The notes beneath the pieces are model-generated. The model was not told where the DNA came from and made no database searches. It saw only the letters and a list, made by a program, of their open reading frames with translations. DNA of 64,000 nt from Streptomyces sp. NBC_00370 (GTDB lineage: Bacteria; Actinomycetota; Actinomycetes; Streptomycetales; Streptomycetaceae), in assembly GCF_036084755.1 (NCBI RefSeq), contig NZ_CP107968.1:5728501-5792500 (forward strand), written 5' to 3'. How positions within the stretch are numbered: the first letter of the stretch is position 1; the number at the start of each line of letters is the position of its first letter. Below, piece by piece: positions 24,367-32,354 of this stretch. Made by a program: the position numbers and the translations under genes.

Positions 24367-25333
24367 ACACAATCACACGCAGTGCACGGCGTACGCCTGT
24401 GAACGTCACGCTCGTTCGCAGTCCCAGGTGGTCGCCGTCCAGTTGGAAGGGCAGGGGGACCTTTGAATGCAAGGTGAAGTCCGTCAGGTCGTGCAGGGCG
24501 ACGGCATGCTTCCCATGAAGGCCCTTTTCGGGCGTCGAAGTGAGCAGCTGAGTCGCGTATCTGGCGACCGCCGCCGACGACAGCCGGCTCAGTCCGATCA
24601 CGTCCAGAGCCGTGTCGAAAGAGGCGCCGGGGGAGCCGTACACCGGACGATTCCCCAGGTAGGTCCAGGGGCCCGTGTTACAGACTATGGACAGCACGAG
24701 ATCGGTCACCGGGTCGGCGCCGGGCCGCTCCAGGGTGATCATCCCCTGTCTGCGGTGCGGCTCTTCGAGGAACTGGCGTATCACCTGGCGCACGTAAAGG
24801 GCGTGCGTCGAACGCTTCCCGCGCTCCCGCTGCTGTTCGACCCGGCCGACGACCCCGGCCACGAGTCCGAATCCGGCGCAGAACGTGAACCAGCGCGACG
24901 GCACCCCTTCGTCGTCCGTACCTGGAGTGCCCGCGGCGAGCCCCAGACCGACCGTACGGCCGCTGCCGTCCCGCAGGGCGTCCAAGATCGCTCCGGTGGC
25001 CTCCACGGCGTCGTTGGGGATGCCGAGCGCCCGTGCGAAGACATTGGTGGAGCCGCCGGGCACGACGGCCAGCCGGGGCAGCCGGTCCGGATCGGGGCCG
25101 TTGTGCAGCAGCCCGTTCACGACCTCGTTGACCGTGCCGTCCCCGCCGAGGGCGACGACCAGCTCGATGTCCTCGGACTCGGCCGCCTTCCTGCCGAGGT
25201 CGCGCGCGTGTCCGCGGTACTCCGTCGTGACGGCCTCCAGCTTCATCTCGCTGGCGAGTGCGTGGATCAGAACGTCACGTGTCCGGGCACTGGTGGTGGT
25301 TGCTGCCGGATTGACCACGAGGAGTGCGCGCAT
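24365..25333 (-). CDS. Diacylglycerol kinase / lipid kinase family protein
   Basis: A 322-residue kinase of the DAGK catalytic family, phosphorylating diacylglycerol or a related lipid with ATP. Key motifs are VVNPAATTTSA at the N-terminus, the nucleotide loop ELVVALGGDGTVNEVVNGL (~57), and VVPGGSTNVFARALGIP (~90). The C-terminal beta-rich domain ends FQLDGDHLGL (~300), which contains the DGD element. Start at the ATG of MRALLVVNPAA. Divergent from a small membrane-protein gene 71 bp away. Confidence 0.9.
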   Translation of the reverse strand: MRALLVVNPAATTTSARTRDVLIHALASEMKLEAVTTEYRGHARDLGRKAAESEDIELVVALGGDGTVNEVVNGLLHNGPDPDRLPRLAVVPGGSTNVFARALGIPNDAVEATGAILDALRDGSGRTVGLGLAAGTPGTDDEGVPSRWFTFCAGFGLVAGVVGRVEQQRERGKRSTHALYVRQVIRQFLEEPHRRQGMITLERPGADPVTDLVLSIVCNTGPWTYLGNRPVYGSPGASFDTALDVIGLSRLSSAAVARYATQLLTSTPEKGLHGKHAVALHDLTDFTLHSKVPLPFQLDGDHLGLRTSVTFTGVRRALRVIV

Positions 25334-25403
25334 GCCTGGAAGATTACCGGCCGGTGACCCCGGGGGCCGATCCCGGCCCGTGGGCGGCGGCTACGCTGCT
25401 CGG

Positions 25404-25856
25404 GTGAGCAGCAGTGAGAAGAAGACCCCCGAACCCGCAGCCGACGCCGTCCGAGGACCGCGTCCCGCGCGGCTCGCCGTCGCGGCCGCCGTGTGCCTGG
25501 CCGAGGCCTTGGCGCTGCTGGCCGGCGGGGTGTATCTGCTGGTCGAAGCGGTGAGCGGAGACCCGGACAGTCCGCAGCAGGCGGTGACGCTCGGGGTGAC
25601 CGTGCTCGTCCTCGGCGCCATTCCGCTGATCGCGGCGCGCGGTCTGTTGCTGCGCCGCCGGTGGAGCCGGGGCCCCGCGATGATCACGCAGATCATGGCG
25701 CTGCCCGCCGCCTGGGCGCTGCTGACGGCGTCCGGGGCGCTGGTGCCGGCCGGCATCGCGCTCGCGGTGGTCGCCGTGGCCGGGCTCGTGGCCCTGGTCA
25801 ACCCGACGACCACCGAGGCGCTCGGCATCCGGGGCCCGGCAGGCGACGACGCCTGA
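25404..25856 (+). CDS. Small four-helix integral membrane protein
   Basis: 150 residues: a charged N-terminus, then four hydrophobic segments (AVAAAVCLAEALALLAGGVYLL, TLGVTVLVLGAIPLIAARGLLL, ITQIMALPAAWALLTASG, IALAVVAVAGLVALVNP). No family name recognised. The GTG start is 6 nt after a TACGCT box (25392-25397), a leaderless pattern. Shares a short promoter region with the divergent diacylglycerol kinase gene. Confidence 0.75.
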   Translation: MSSSEKKTPEPAADAVRGPRPARLAVAAAVCLAEALALLAGGVYLLVEAVSGDPDSPQQAVTLGVTVLVLGAIPLIAARGLLLRRRWSRGPAMITQIMALPAAWALLTASGALVPAGIALAVVAVAGLVALVNPTTTEALGIRGPAGDDA

Positions 25857-25896
25857 CGCACGGGCCCCGACCTGCCCCGTCGTCCCGCCCCGGTGA

Positions 25897-25980
25897 TTCC
25901 CCGACGGACGTTGCCCGACGGACATTGCCCGACGGACATTCCCCGAGGGTTACTCCCCGACGGTCACTCCTCGACGAGCA
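25897..25980. repeat. Six tandem 14-bp repeats running into the sigma gene
   Basis: Imperfect units of the type TTGCCCGACGGACA at 25897, 25911, 25925, 25939, 25953 and 25967; units 2 and 3 are identical. The last two units include the stop codon (25964-25966) and final codons of the sigma-factor gene. Confidence 0.85.
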
Positions 25981-26941
25981 GCCGCTCACGCAGCTGCGCC
26001 AGCGTCCGGGCCAGCAGCCGTGACACGTGCATCTGGGAGATGCCGACCTCCTGCGCGATCTGCGACTGGGTCATGTTGCCGAAGAAGCGCAGCAGCAGGA
26101 TCCGCTTCTCGCGCGGCGGCAGATCCTCCAACAGCGGCTTCAGCGACTCCCGGTACTCGACGCCCTCCAGGGCCTCGTCCTCGGAACCGAGGGTGTCGGC
26201 GACGGCCGGCGACTCGTCGTCCGTGTCCGGCACGTCGAGCGACAGCGTCGAGTACGCGTTCGCGGACTCCAGCCCCTCCAGGACCTCCTCCTCGGAGATC
26301 CCCAGCCGCTCGGCCAGTTCGTGGACCGTGGGCGAGCGGCCGTGCTGCTGGGACAACTCGGCCGTCGCGGTCGTCAGCGACAGCCGCAGCTCCTGGAGGC
26401 GGCGGGGTACCCGTACCGCCCAGCCCTTGTCGCGGAAGTGCCGCTTGATCTCGCCGACGACCGTGGGGGTCGCGTACGTCGAGAACTCGACACCGCGGTC
26501 CGGGTCGAACCGGTCGACCGACTTGATCAGGCCGATCGTCGCCACCTGGGTCAGATCGTCCAGCGGCTCACCGCGGTTGCGGAAGCGCCTGGCCAGATGC
26601 TCGACCAGCGGCAGATGCATCCGCACCAGCCTGTTGCGCAGATCCGCCTTCTCGGACGAACCGTCAGGCAGCTCGCGCAGCTCGATGAACATCGCCCGCG
26701 CCCCGCTGCGGTCATGTGGATCGTGGTGTTGCTCGCTCATAAAGGCCGCCCGCTCCGCCCGCGCCTGCTCCGCCGCCGTCCCGCCGTCCGGTCCGTCAGA
26801 TCCGTCCACCGGGTGGGGGCGGGCCTGTTGCTCCGGGACACCCGCAGGAGTGAGCACCCGCTCGACGGAGCCTTCGTGCCCTCCCCCAGGACCCCGGGGG
26901 ACGCGCCCCTCGTCCTGCACCGGCCTTCCCCCGTCCCTCAC
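25964..26941 (-). CDS. SigB/SigF-family stress or developmental sigma factor (SigH-like)
   Basis: Group 3 sigma factor of 325 residues. Regions 2 to 4 span ~95-325: region 2 includes HLARRFRNRGEPLDDLTQVATIGLIKSVDRFDP and FSTYATPTVVGEIKRHFRDKGWAVRVPRR, region 3 SPTVHELAERLGISEEEV, region 4 LPPREKRILLLRFFGNMTQSQIAQEVGISQMHVSR. The GTG start overlaps the anti-sigma stop by 4 nt. The first ~67 residues are Gly/Pro-rich; an in-frame ATG at 26740 (MSEQHHDP) would give a shorter form, and SigH of S. coelicolor is known in several sizes. By synteny with wblE and the kinase this looks like sigH. Confidence 0.88.
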   Translation of the reverse strand: MRDGGRPVQDEGRVPRGPGGGHEGSVERVLTPAGVPEQQARPHPVDGSDGPDGGTAAEQARAERAAFMSEQHHDPHDRSGARAMFIELRELPDGSSEKADLRNRLVRMHLPLVEHLARRFRNRGEPLDDLTQVATIGLIKSVDRFDPDRGVEFSTYATPTVVGEIKRHFRDKGWAVRVPRRLQELRLSLTTATAELSQQHGRSPTVHELAERLGISEEEVLEGLESANAYSTLSLDVPDTDDESPAVADTLGSEDEALEGVEYRESLKPLLEDLPPREKRILLLRFFGNMTQSQIAQEVGISQMHVSRLLARTLAQLRERLLVEE

Positions 26942-27351
26942 GCCGGACCGGGTCCGGCGCCGCGCTGTTTGTACAGGCTGATTGCGACCGTACGGTCCTC
27001 TGCCACCGTCGAGTCGACCTTGCCGGCCAGCGCCGAGAGCACCGTCCACGCGAACGTGTCACGCTCCGGCGCGCGCCCGTCGGTGGTCGGGGCCGAGACG
27101 GTGACCTCCAGCGAATCCTCGATCAGCCGGAAGACGCAGCTGAGGACGGAGCCGGGCACGGCCTGCTGAAGCAGGATCGCGCAGGCCTCGTCGACGGCGA
27201 TGCGCAGGTCCTCGATCTCGTCGAGGGTGAAGTCCAAGCGCGCCGCGAGGCCGGCCGTGGCCGTACGCAGCACGGACAGGTAGGCACCCGCAGCGGGCAG
27301 CCGGACTTCCACGAAGTCCTGGGTCCCGGGCTCGCCTGCGATCTGGGACAC
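26938..27351 (-). CDS. RsbW/SpoIIAB-type anti-sigma factor (HATPase_c_2)
   Basis: A 137-residue GHKL ATPase-fold protein expected to bind and block the sigma factor encoded just downstream. The N box is IEDLRIAVDEACAILLQQA (~46), with the Glu-Ala-Cys arrangement typical of RsbW-like proteins; the C-terminal part has WTVLSALAGKVDS. GGAGG lies 5 nt before the chosen GTG (27351); further in-frame GTG/TTG codons lie just upstream. No anti-anti-sigma gene is adjacent, so the release partner must be elsewhere. Confidence 0.88.
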   Translation of the reverse strand: MSQIAGEPGTQDFVEVRLPAAGAYLSVLRTATAGLAARLDFTLDEIEDLRIAVDEACAILLQQAVPGSVLSCVFRLIEDSLEVTVSAPTTDGRAPERDTFAWTVLSALAGKVDSTVAEDRTVAISLYKQRGAGPGPA

Positions 27352-27592
27352 CCTCACCTCCAAGGTGGCACAAGCTTTCAGGGCTCAGGACCGGGAGAGG
27401 TCCGGAGCCTTGCGGTACGTGGTCGGCACGCAGCCGGTCTGGACTGGCGACGCTATCGCGATCCATAGTGCCCTGTCGCCGGACCCTCTCCGCACGGCTG
27501 TCACCGATGGTAAGTCCATGTGCACGCAAAGTCGCTTGAGGTGTGGACCGCCCAATGCGGAATAACCGGCGGAGGGTTGACGTACCCAGACG

Positions 27593-27853
27593 TCAGACGA
27601 TCGAACCGTCGACAAAGCACCAGCGCCAGCTCTCGCCCGGCTCGAAGGACCGCATCACCGCATGACCCGTGTCCTTGAAATGCCGCGTCCCGTGGCGGTA
27701 CGGAGAGGAGTCGCAGCAGCCCACATGGCCGCAGACCAGGCACATCCGCAGCTGTACGGGGTGGGTACCGGCTGCCAGACACTCCAGACACGTGTCACTC
27801 TGCGGTTCGGGCTCGGGGCGCGGCAGATCCGCGACGTGTTCGCACTCGCTCAT
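27593..27853 (-). CDS. UBP-type zinc finger domain protein
   Basis: An 86-residue protein that is almost entirely a zf-UBP domain: CEHVADL near the N-terminus, TCLECLAAGTHPVQLRMCLVCGHVGCCDSSPYRHGTRHFKDTGHAVMRSF, and WRWCF near the end. The Cys/His ligands are spaced as in ubiquitin-hydrolase zinc fingers. Bacterial versions are common in streptomycetes; the ligand is unknown. Divergent from the Na+/H+ antiporter gene 36 bp away. Confidence 0.85.
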   Translation of the reverse strand: MSECEHVADLPRPEPEPQSDTCLECLAAGTHPVQLRMCLVCGHVGCCDSSPYRHGTRHFKDTGHAVMRSFEPGESWRWCFVDGSIV

Positions 27854-27889
27854 GATGACCAAGGTTACGACGCATGTGAGGACACCCGG

Positions 27890-29491
27890 ATGGATGTATT
27901 GCAGCTGGTAGCACTGGTGGCGGGCAGCGCCGCCGTGGCCGGGGCCGCCCGGCGCACGCCGGTGCCCGCGCCGCTGCTGCTCGTGACGGTCGGGCTGATC
28001 GCCGCGTACGTGCCCGGCGTACCCGACTACACGCTCGACCCGCACATCGTGCTGCCGCTGATCCTGCCGCCGCTGCTGTACACGGCTTCGGTGGACAGCT
28101 CGTACCTCGACCTGCGGGCCAACATGCGGCCCGTCGCGCTGCTCTCGGTCGGCTACGTGCTCTTCGCGACGCTCGTCGTCGGCTATCTCGCCTTCCTGCT
28201 GGTGCCGGACCTGCCGCTGACCGCTGCGCTGGTGCTGGGCGCCGTCGTCGCGCCGCCCGACGCGGTCGCCGCCACCGCCATCGCCAGGAAGCTCGGGCTG
28301 CCGGGCCGGGTCACCACGATCCTGCAGGGCGAGTCGCTGGTGAACGACGCGACCGCGATCACCGCGTTCAAGGTGGCGCTGGCCGCCGCCGTCGGCGCCG
28401 GGGCCGGCTGGGGCGAGGGGTTCCGCGAGTTCGCGCTGGCCTCGCTGGGCGGTGTGGCCGTCGGGCTCATCCTGATGGTGCCGATCCACTGGCTGCGCAC
28501 CCACCTCAAGGAAGCGCTGCTGCAGAACACGCTCTCACTGCTCATCCCGTTCGTCGCCTACGCGCTCGCGGAGCAGTTCGGCGCCTCGGGGGTGCTGGCC
28601 GTCGTCGTGGTCGCCCTCTACCTCGGACACCGCTCCTGGCAGGTCGACTTCGACACCCGGCTCCAGGAGCACGCCGTCTGGAAGATGGTCGCCTTCGTGC
28701 TGGAGTCGGCGGTCTTCGCGCTGATCGGGCTCCAACTGCCGTTCGTGCTCAGGGGACTCGGCGAGTACGGGGTCGCCGAGTCGTGCCTGTACGCCGTCGG
28801 CGTCTTCGTGGTCGTCGTGCTCGCCCGGTTCGTCTGGGTCTACCCGGCGACCTTCCTGCCGCGCGCGCTGTCCCGGCGGATCAGGGAACGTGAGACGGAC
28901 ACCAACTGGAAGGCGCCGCTCATCGTGGGCTGGGCCGGGATGCGGGGGGTGGTGTCGCTGGCGATCGCCTTCTCCATCCCGCTGTCCATGGACGACGGCG
29001 ACCCCTTCCCGGGACGCAACCTGGTGCTGTTCCTGACCTTCACGACCGTCATCGGCACGCTCGTCGTCCAGGGGCTCACCCTGCCGCTGCTGATCCGGCT
29101 GCTGAAGCTGCCGGGGCGCGACAGACAGGCCGAGACGCTCGCGGAGGCGCAGGCGCAGAGCGAGGCGTCACGGGCCGCCGAGCGGCGGCTGCGCGAGCTG
29201 CTGGCCGACGACCGCAACGCCCTGCCGAAGCCCCTGGCCGACCGGCTGCGAGCGGTCCTGGAGCGGCGCCGCAACGCCGTCTGGGAACGGCTCGGCACGG
29301 TCAACGAGACGACGGGGGAGTCGGCGGACGAGACGTACCGGCGGCTCGCGGGCGAGGTGCTGCAGACGGAGCGCTCGGTCTTCGTCGAGCTGCGGGACCG
29401 GCGGAGCATCGACGACGAGATGCTGCGGACGCTGCTGCGCAGGCTGGACCTGGAGGAGGCGGCGGCCTACCGGGAGGAGACCTCGGACTGA
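27890..29491 (+). CDS. Na+/H+ antiporter, CPA1 (NhaP-like) family
   Basis: A 533-residue membrane transporter with about 12 hydrophobic segments. The ion-binding region shows VAPPDAVAATAIARKLGLPGRV and GESLVNDATAI (~145; the conserved Asn-Asp pair), plus WAGMRGVVSLAIAFSIP (~345) near the conserved Arg. A charged cytoplasmic tail (~410-533) is predicted helical. ATG 27890 with GAGG 8-11 nt upstream is preferred over longer in-frame extensions that run into the divergent gene. Likely role in sodium and pH homeostasis. Confidence 0.9.
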   Translation: MDVLQLVALVAGSAAVAGAARRTPVPAPLLLVTVGLIAAYVPGVPDYTLDPHIVLPLILPPLLYTASVDSSYLDLRANMRPVALLSVGYVLFATLVVGYLAFLLVPDLPLTAALVLGAVVAPPDAVAATAIARKLGLPGRVTTILQGESLVNDATAITAFKVALAAAVGAGAGWGEGFREFALASLGGVAVGLILMVPIHWLRTHLKEALLQNTLSLLIPFVAYALAEQFGASGVLAVVVVALYLGHRSWQVDFDTRLQEHAVWKMVAFVLESAVFALIGLQLPFVLRGLGEYGVAESCLYAVGVFVVVVLARFVWVYPATFLPRALSRRIRERETDTNWKAPLIVGWAGMRGVVSLAIAFSIPLSMDDGDPFPGRNLVLFLTFTTVIGTLVVQGLTLPLLIRLLKLPGRDRQAETLAEAQAQSEASRAAERRLRELLADDRNALPKPLADRLRAVLERRRNAVWERLGTVNETTGESADETYRRLAGEVLQTERSVFVELRDRRSIDDEMLRTLLRRLDLEEAAAYREETSD

Positions 29492-29505
29492 CGGTCCTCC
29501 GGCCC

Positions 29506-30504
29506 CTACGTTTTGCGCGGGGCGTGTGGGGTCGGCGGTGCCTGCGGCTCAACCGGTGCCTGCGGGTCCGCCGGTTCGGGGCGGCCGGTGATGACGGCGG
29601 CGACCGTGCTGCCGCGCGCGAAGGCGCCCTCCGTGACGAGCGTCGTCAGGCCGTAGAGCATCTTGGCGACGTAGAGCCGCTCCACGGGCAGTCCGTGCCG
29701 GTCCTCGAAGTCGTCGGCGAAGGCGTCGAGGACGGCGGGTACCCGGGCGAAACCGCCGAAGTGGAACCGGTCGTCAAGACTCCACTCACCGACGGGGCCG
29801 CCGAAGGCCGCGCGTTGCAGCTCGCGCGTCTCCCGGCCGATGAAGCCGCCTCTGAGGACCGGGAAACCCACCGCCCGCTGCCCGGCCCCGAGCCCTGCCG
29901 CCAGGCCCGCCAGGGTGCCACCGGTGCCGCAGGCGACGGCGGCGACCTCGGCGGCCCCGCGCAGCTCCTGGCCGAGACCGGCACAGCCGCGGGCCGCTCT
30001 GGCGTTGCTGCCGCCCTCGGGCAGCAGATAAACGGAATCCCGGTCCAGGCCGCTGCCCGCGAGCGCTGCGGTCACCAGCGACGCCGCGACACCGGGCTCG
30101 GCCTTACGCCGGTACGCGGCCCGCGAGACGAACCGCAGCCGCATCCCGTCGGCAGCGCAGCGCGCGAGTGAGGGGTTCAGCGGCCGGTCCGCCAGCTCCT
30201 CGCCCCGTACGACCCCCACGGTGGCGAAGCCGAGCAGCCGGCCCGCCGCGGCCGTGGCGCGCAGATGGTTCGAGTACGCGCCGCCGAAGGTCAGCAGGGT
30301 GCGCAGCCCGGCGGCGGACGCGGCCCGCAGATTGGGCGTCAGCTTCCGCCACTTGTTGCCCGGCAGCTCCGGATGGATCAGATCGTCGCGCTTGAGCAGC
30401 AGCCGTACGCCGTGCCGGGCGAAGCGCTCGTCGTCGGCGGGCTGGAGCGGCGAGGGGAGCAGGGGCCGCAGGCCTGCGGGATCGAGCGCTTCGGGCGAGG
30501 TCAC
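29506..30504 (-). CDS. PLP-dependent ACC deaminase / D-cysteine desulfhydrase family protein
   Basis: A 332-residue fold-type II PLP enzyme. The Schiff-base Lys is in LPGNKWRKL (~48-56), followed by LLTFGGAYSNHLRATAAAG (~69), which holds the substrate-binding Ser/Asn, and the phosphate-binding Gly loop VACGTGGTLAGLAAG (~190). It probably degrades a small D- or cyclopropane amino acid with release of ammonia or sulfide; family-level sequence does not decide which. The C-terminal ~25 residues are a Pro-rich repeat (PQAPVEPQAPPTPHAP). GTG start at 30504. Confidence 0.85.
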   Translation of the reverse strand: MTSPEALDPAGLRPLLPSPLQPADDERFARHGVRLLLKRDDLIHPELPGNKWRKLTPNLRAASAAGLRTLLTFGGAYSNHLRATAAAGRLLGFATVGVVRGEELADRPLNPSLARCAADGMRLRFVSRAAYRRKAEPGVAASLVTAALAGSGLDRDSVYLLPEGGSNARAARGCAGLGQELRGAAEVAAVACGTGGTLAGLAAGLGAGQRAVGFPVLRGGFIGRETRELQRAAFGGPVGEWSLDDRFHFGGFARVPAVLDAFADDFEDRHGLPVERLYVAKMLYGLTTLVTEGAFARGSTVAAVITGRPEPADPQAPVEPQAPPTPHAPRKT

Positions 30505-30761
30505 CCTTCATTGTCGGCGCGCGGTCGGCCAGGTGTCATGTCGGTCCGTGGTCGGTCAGGTCGCGATACGGGTACACGGCGCGCACCGCCTGCCACCACC
30601 CGCGCGGGCTTATCGGGGCAATTGGCCCATCGGGGTGGACTTTTGCGTGTTGTGCCCCGTCCTGCGGGAATCAGTCCCACTCATTTGTGTAATGGCGCGG
30701 CCACGCTCGGTACTGAAAGTCTTTGTCCCGCAGGTCAGCACATGATCGAAGGGGAGACTTC

Positions 30762-32165
30762 ATGTCGGTTGGTGACGAGGTCCGTGAAGCACAGGCGCCG
30801 CCCCAGCAGAGTCTGGGAACCGCCGCCGCGCGGAACCTGGCGACCACCACCAAATCGGTTCCGCAGATGCAGGAGATCACCTCGCGGTGGCTGCTGCGGA
30901 TGCTGCCGTGGGTTCAGGTGCAGGGTGGTACCTACCGGGTGAACCGGCGGCTCAGCTATGCGGTCGGCGACGGACGCGTGACGTTCGTGCAGACCGGGGA
31001 CCGGGTGGCGGTCATCCCCGCCGAGCTCGGGGAACTGCCTGCACTGCGTGATTACGAGGACCAGGAGGTGCTCGCCGAGCTGGCGAACCGCTGCGAACAG
31101 CAGGAGTTCGCCGCCGGCCAGGTCCTGGCCACGAGCGGGGACACGGACGACCGGGTGTTCCTGCTCGCGCACGGCAAGGTGGAGAAGATCGGCACCGGCC
31201 CGTACGGGGACGAGACGGTGCTCGAAGTCCTCGGCGACGGGGCGTACTTCGGCGACCAGGCCCTGCTCGACCGGGACGCCACCTGGGAGTACACGGCGCG
31301 CGCGGCGACGAAGACGACGGTCCTGGTGCTGACCCGCCAGGACGTGCTGAACCTCGCGGAGCGCGCCGACTCGCTGAGCGGGCATCTGGCGGGTCTGGCG
31401 TCGATCCCCGGGCAGCGGACGAACCAGTACGGCGAGGCCGCGATCGACCTCTCGGCCGGCCATGTGGGGGAGGCCGCCATCCCCCACACGTTCGTGGACT
31501 ACGAGGGCGCGCCGCGCGAGTACGAGCTGAGCGTGGCCCAGACCGTGCTGAAGGTGCACAGCAGGGTCGCCGACCTCTACAACCAGCCGATGAACCAGAC
31601 CGAGCAGCAGTTGCGGCTCACGGTCGAGGCGCTGCGCGAGCGCCAGGAGTTCGAGCTGATCAACAACCGCGAGTTCGGTCTGTTGAACAACTGTGACTAC
31701 GGCCAGCGGCTCCAGCCGCACGACGGCGGCCCGAGCCCCGACGACATGGACGAGCTGCTGTCGCGGCGGCGCGGCTCGAAGCTCTTCCTGGCCCATCCGA
31801 AGGCCATCGCCGCCTTCGGCCGCGAGTGCAACAAGCGCGGGATCTACCCGGACAGCGTCGAGGTCGCGGGTCACCATGTGCCCGCCTGGCGCGGGGTGCC
31901 CATCTTCCCGTCCAGCAAGATCCCGATCTCGGACGCGCGGACGACCTCGATCATCTGCATGCGTACGGGCGAGGCCGAGCAGGGCGTCATCGGGCTCCAG
32001 CAGAGCGGCATCCCCGACGAGATCGAGCCGAGCCTGTCGGTCCGGTTCATGGGGATCGACGAGCAGGCGATCATCTCGTACCTGGTCACGGCGTACTACT
32101 CGGCCGCGATCCTCGTGCCGGACGCCGTCGGTGTCCTGGAGAACGTGGAAGTGAGCCGCTGGTAG
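30762..32165 (+). CDS. Family 2B encapsulin shell protein with cyclic-nucleotide-binding domain (EshA-like)
   Basis: A 467-residue protein predicted to self-assemble into a protein nanocompartment. HK97-fold shell segments flank an inserted cNMP-binding domain (~105-215). The phosphate-binding cassette reads YFGDQALLDRDATWEYTARA (~162-181), keeping the RxA element but with Asp for the usual Glu after FG. After the insert come VDYEGAPREYELSVAQTVLKVHSRVADLYNQ, NNREFGLLNN and PDDMDELLSRRRGSKLFLAHPKAIAAFGRECNKRG, typical of EshA/family 2 encapsulins. GGGGAG lies 6 nt before the ATG. The gene 189 bp downstream encodes a prenyltransferase, the known cargo class for this shell type. Confidence 0.92.
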   Translation: MSVGDEVREAQAPPQQSLGTAAARNLATTTKSVPQMQEITSRWLLRMLPWVQVQGGTYRVNRRLSYAVGDGRVTFVQTGDRVAVIPAELGELPALRDYEDQEVLAELANRCEQQEFAAGQVLATSGDTDDRVFLLAHGKVEKIGTGPYGDETVLEVLGDGAYFGDQALLDRDATWEYTARAATKTTVLVLTRQDVLNLAERADSLSGHLAGLASIPGQRTNQYGEAAIDLSAGHVGEAAIPHTFVDYEGAPREYELSVAQTVLKVHSRVADLYNQPMNQTEQQLRLTVEALRERQEFELINNREFGLLNNCDYGQRLQPHDGGPSPDDMDELLSRRRGSKLFLAHPKAIAAFGRECNKRGIYPDSVEVAGHHVPAWRGVPIFPSSKIPISDARTTSIICMRTGEAEQGVIGLQQSGIPDEIEPSLSVRFMGIDEQAIISYLVTAYYSAAILVPDAVGVLENVEVSRW

Positions 32166-32192
32166 TGGGGCGGCAGACCGGGTGACGACAGC

Positions 32193-32239
32193 CCGGAGGG
32201 GCCGGCCGGCCGTACGAGCCCGCCGGCCGGCCCCTCCGG
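32193..32239 (+). terminator. Long hairpin between encapsulin shell and prenyltransferase genes
   Basis: Perfect 18-bp arms (CCGGAGGGGCCGGCCGGC and complement) around an 11-nt loop, starting 27 bp after the encapsulin stop. It would uncouple or attenuate transcription into the cargo gene. Confidence 0.75.
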
Positions 32240-32296
32240 CACCCGGCCCCGCCCCGCCGCACCACTGCCCCGGTCTCCTGACCACGTCTTCATCTC

Positions 32297-32336
32297 GCAC
32301 CACCCAGCACCACCTGGCACCACCCAGCACCACCTC
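32297..32336. repeat. Four tandem 10-bp repeats upstream of the prenyltransferase gene
   Basis: GCACCACCCA and GCACCACCTG/C alternate four times (32297, 32307, 32317, 32327), equal to two copies of a 20-bp unit. They end 6 bp before the AAGGAAG ribosome-binding site of the prenyltransferase gene. Confidence 0.85.
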
Positions 32337-32354
32337 GCGCCGAAGGAAGCGATC

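Noticed and set aside
25897..25980. Small CRISPR array
   Set aside because: The units are 14 bp, directly adjacent and without unique spacers; no cas genes are present.
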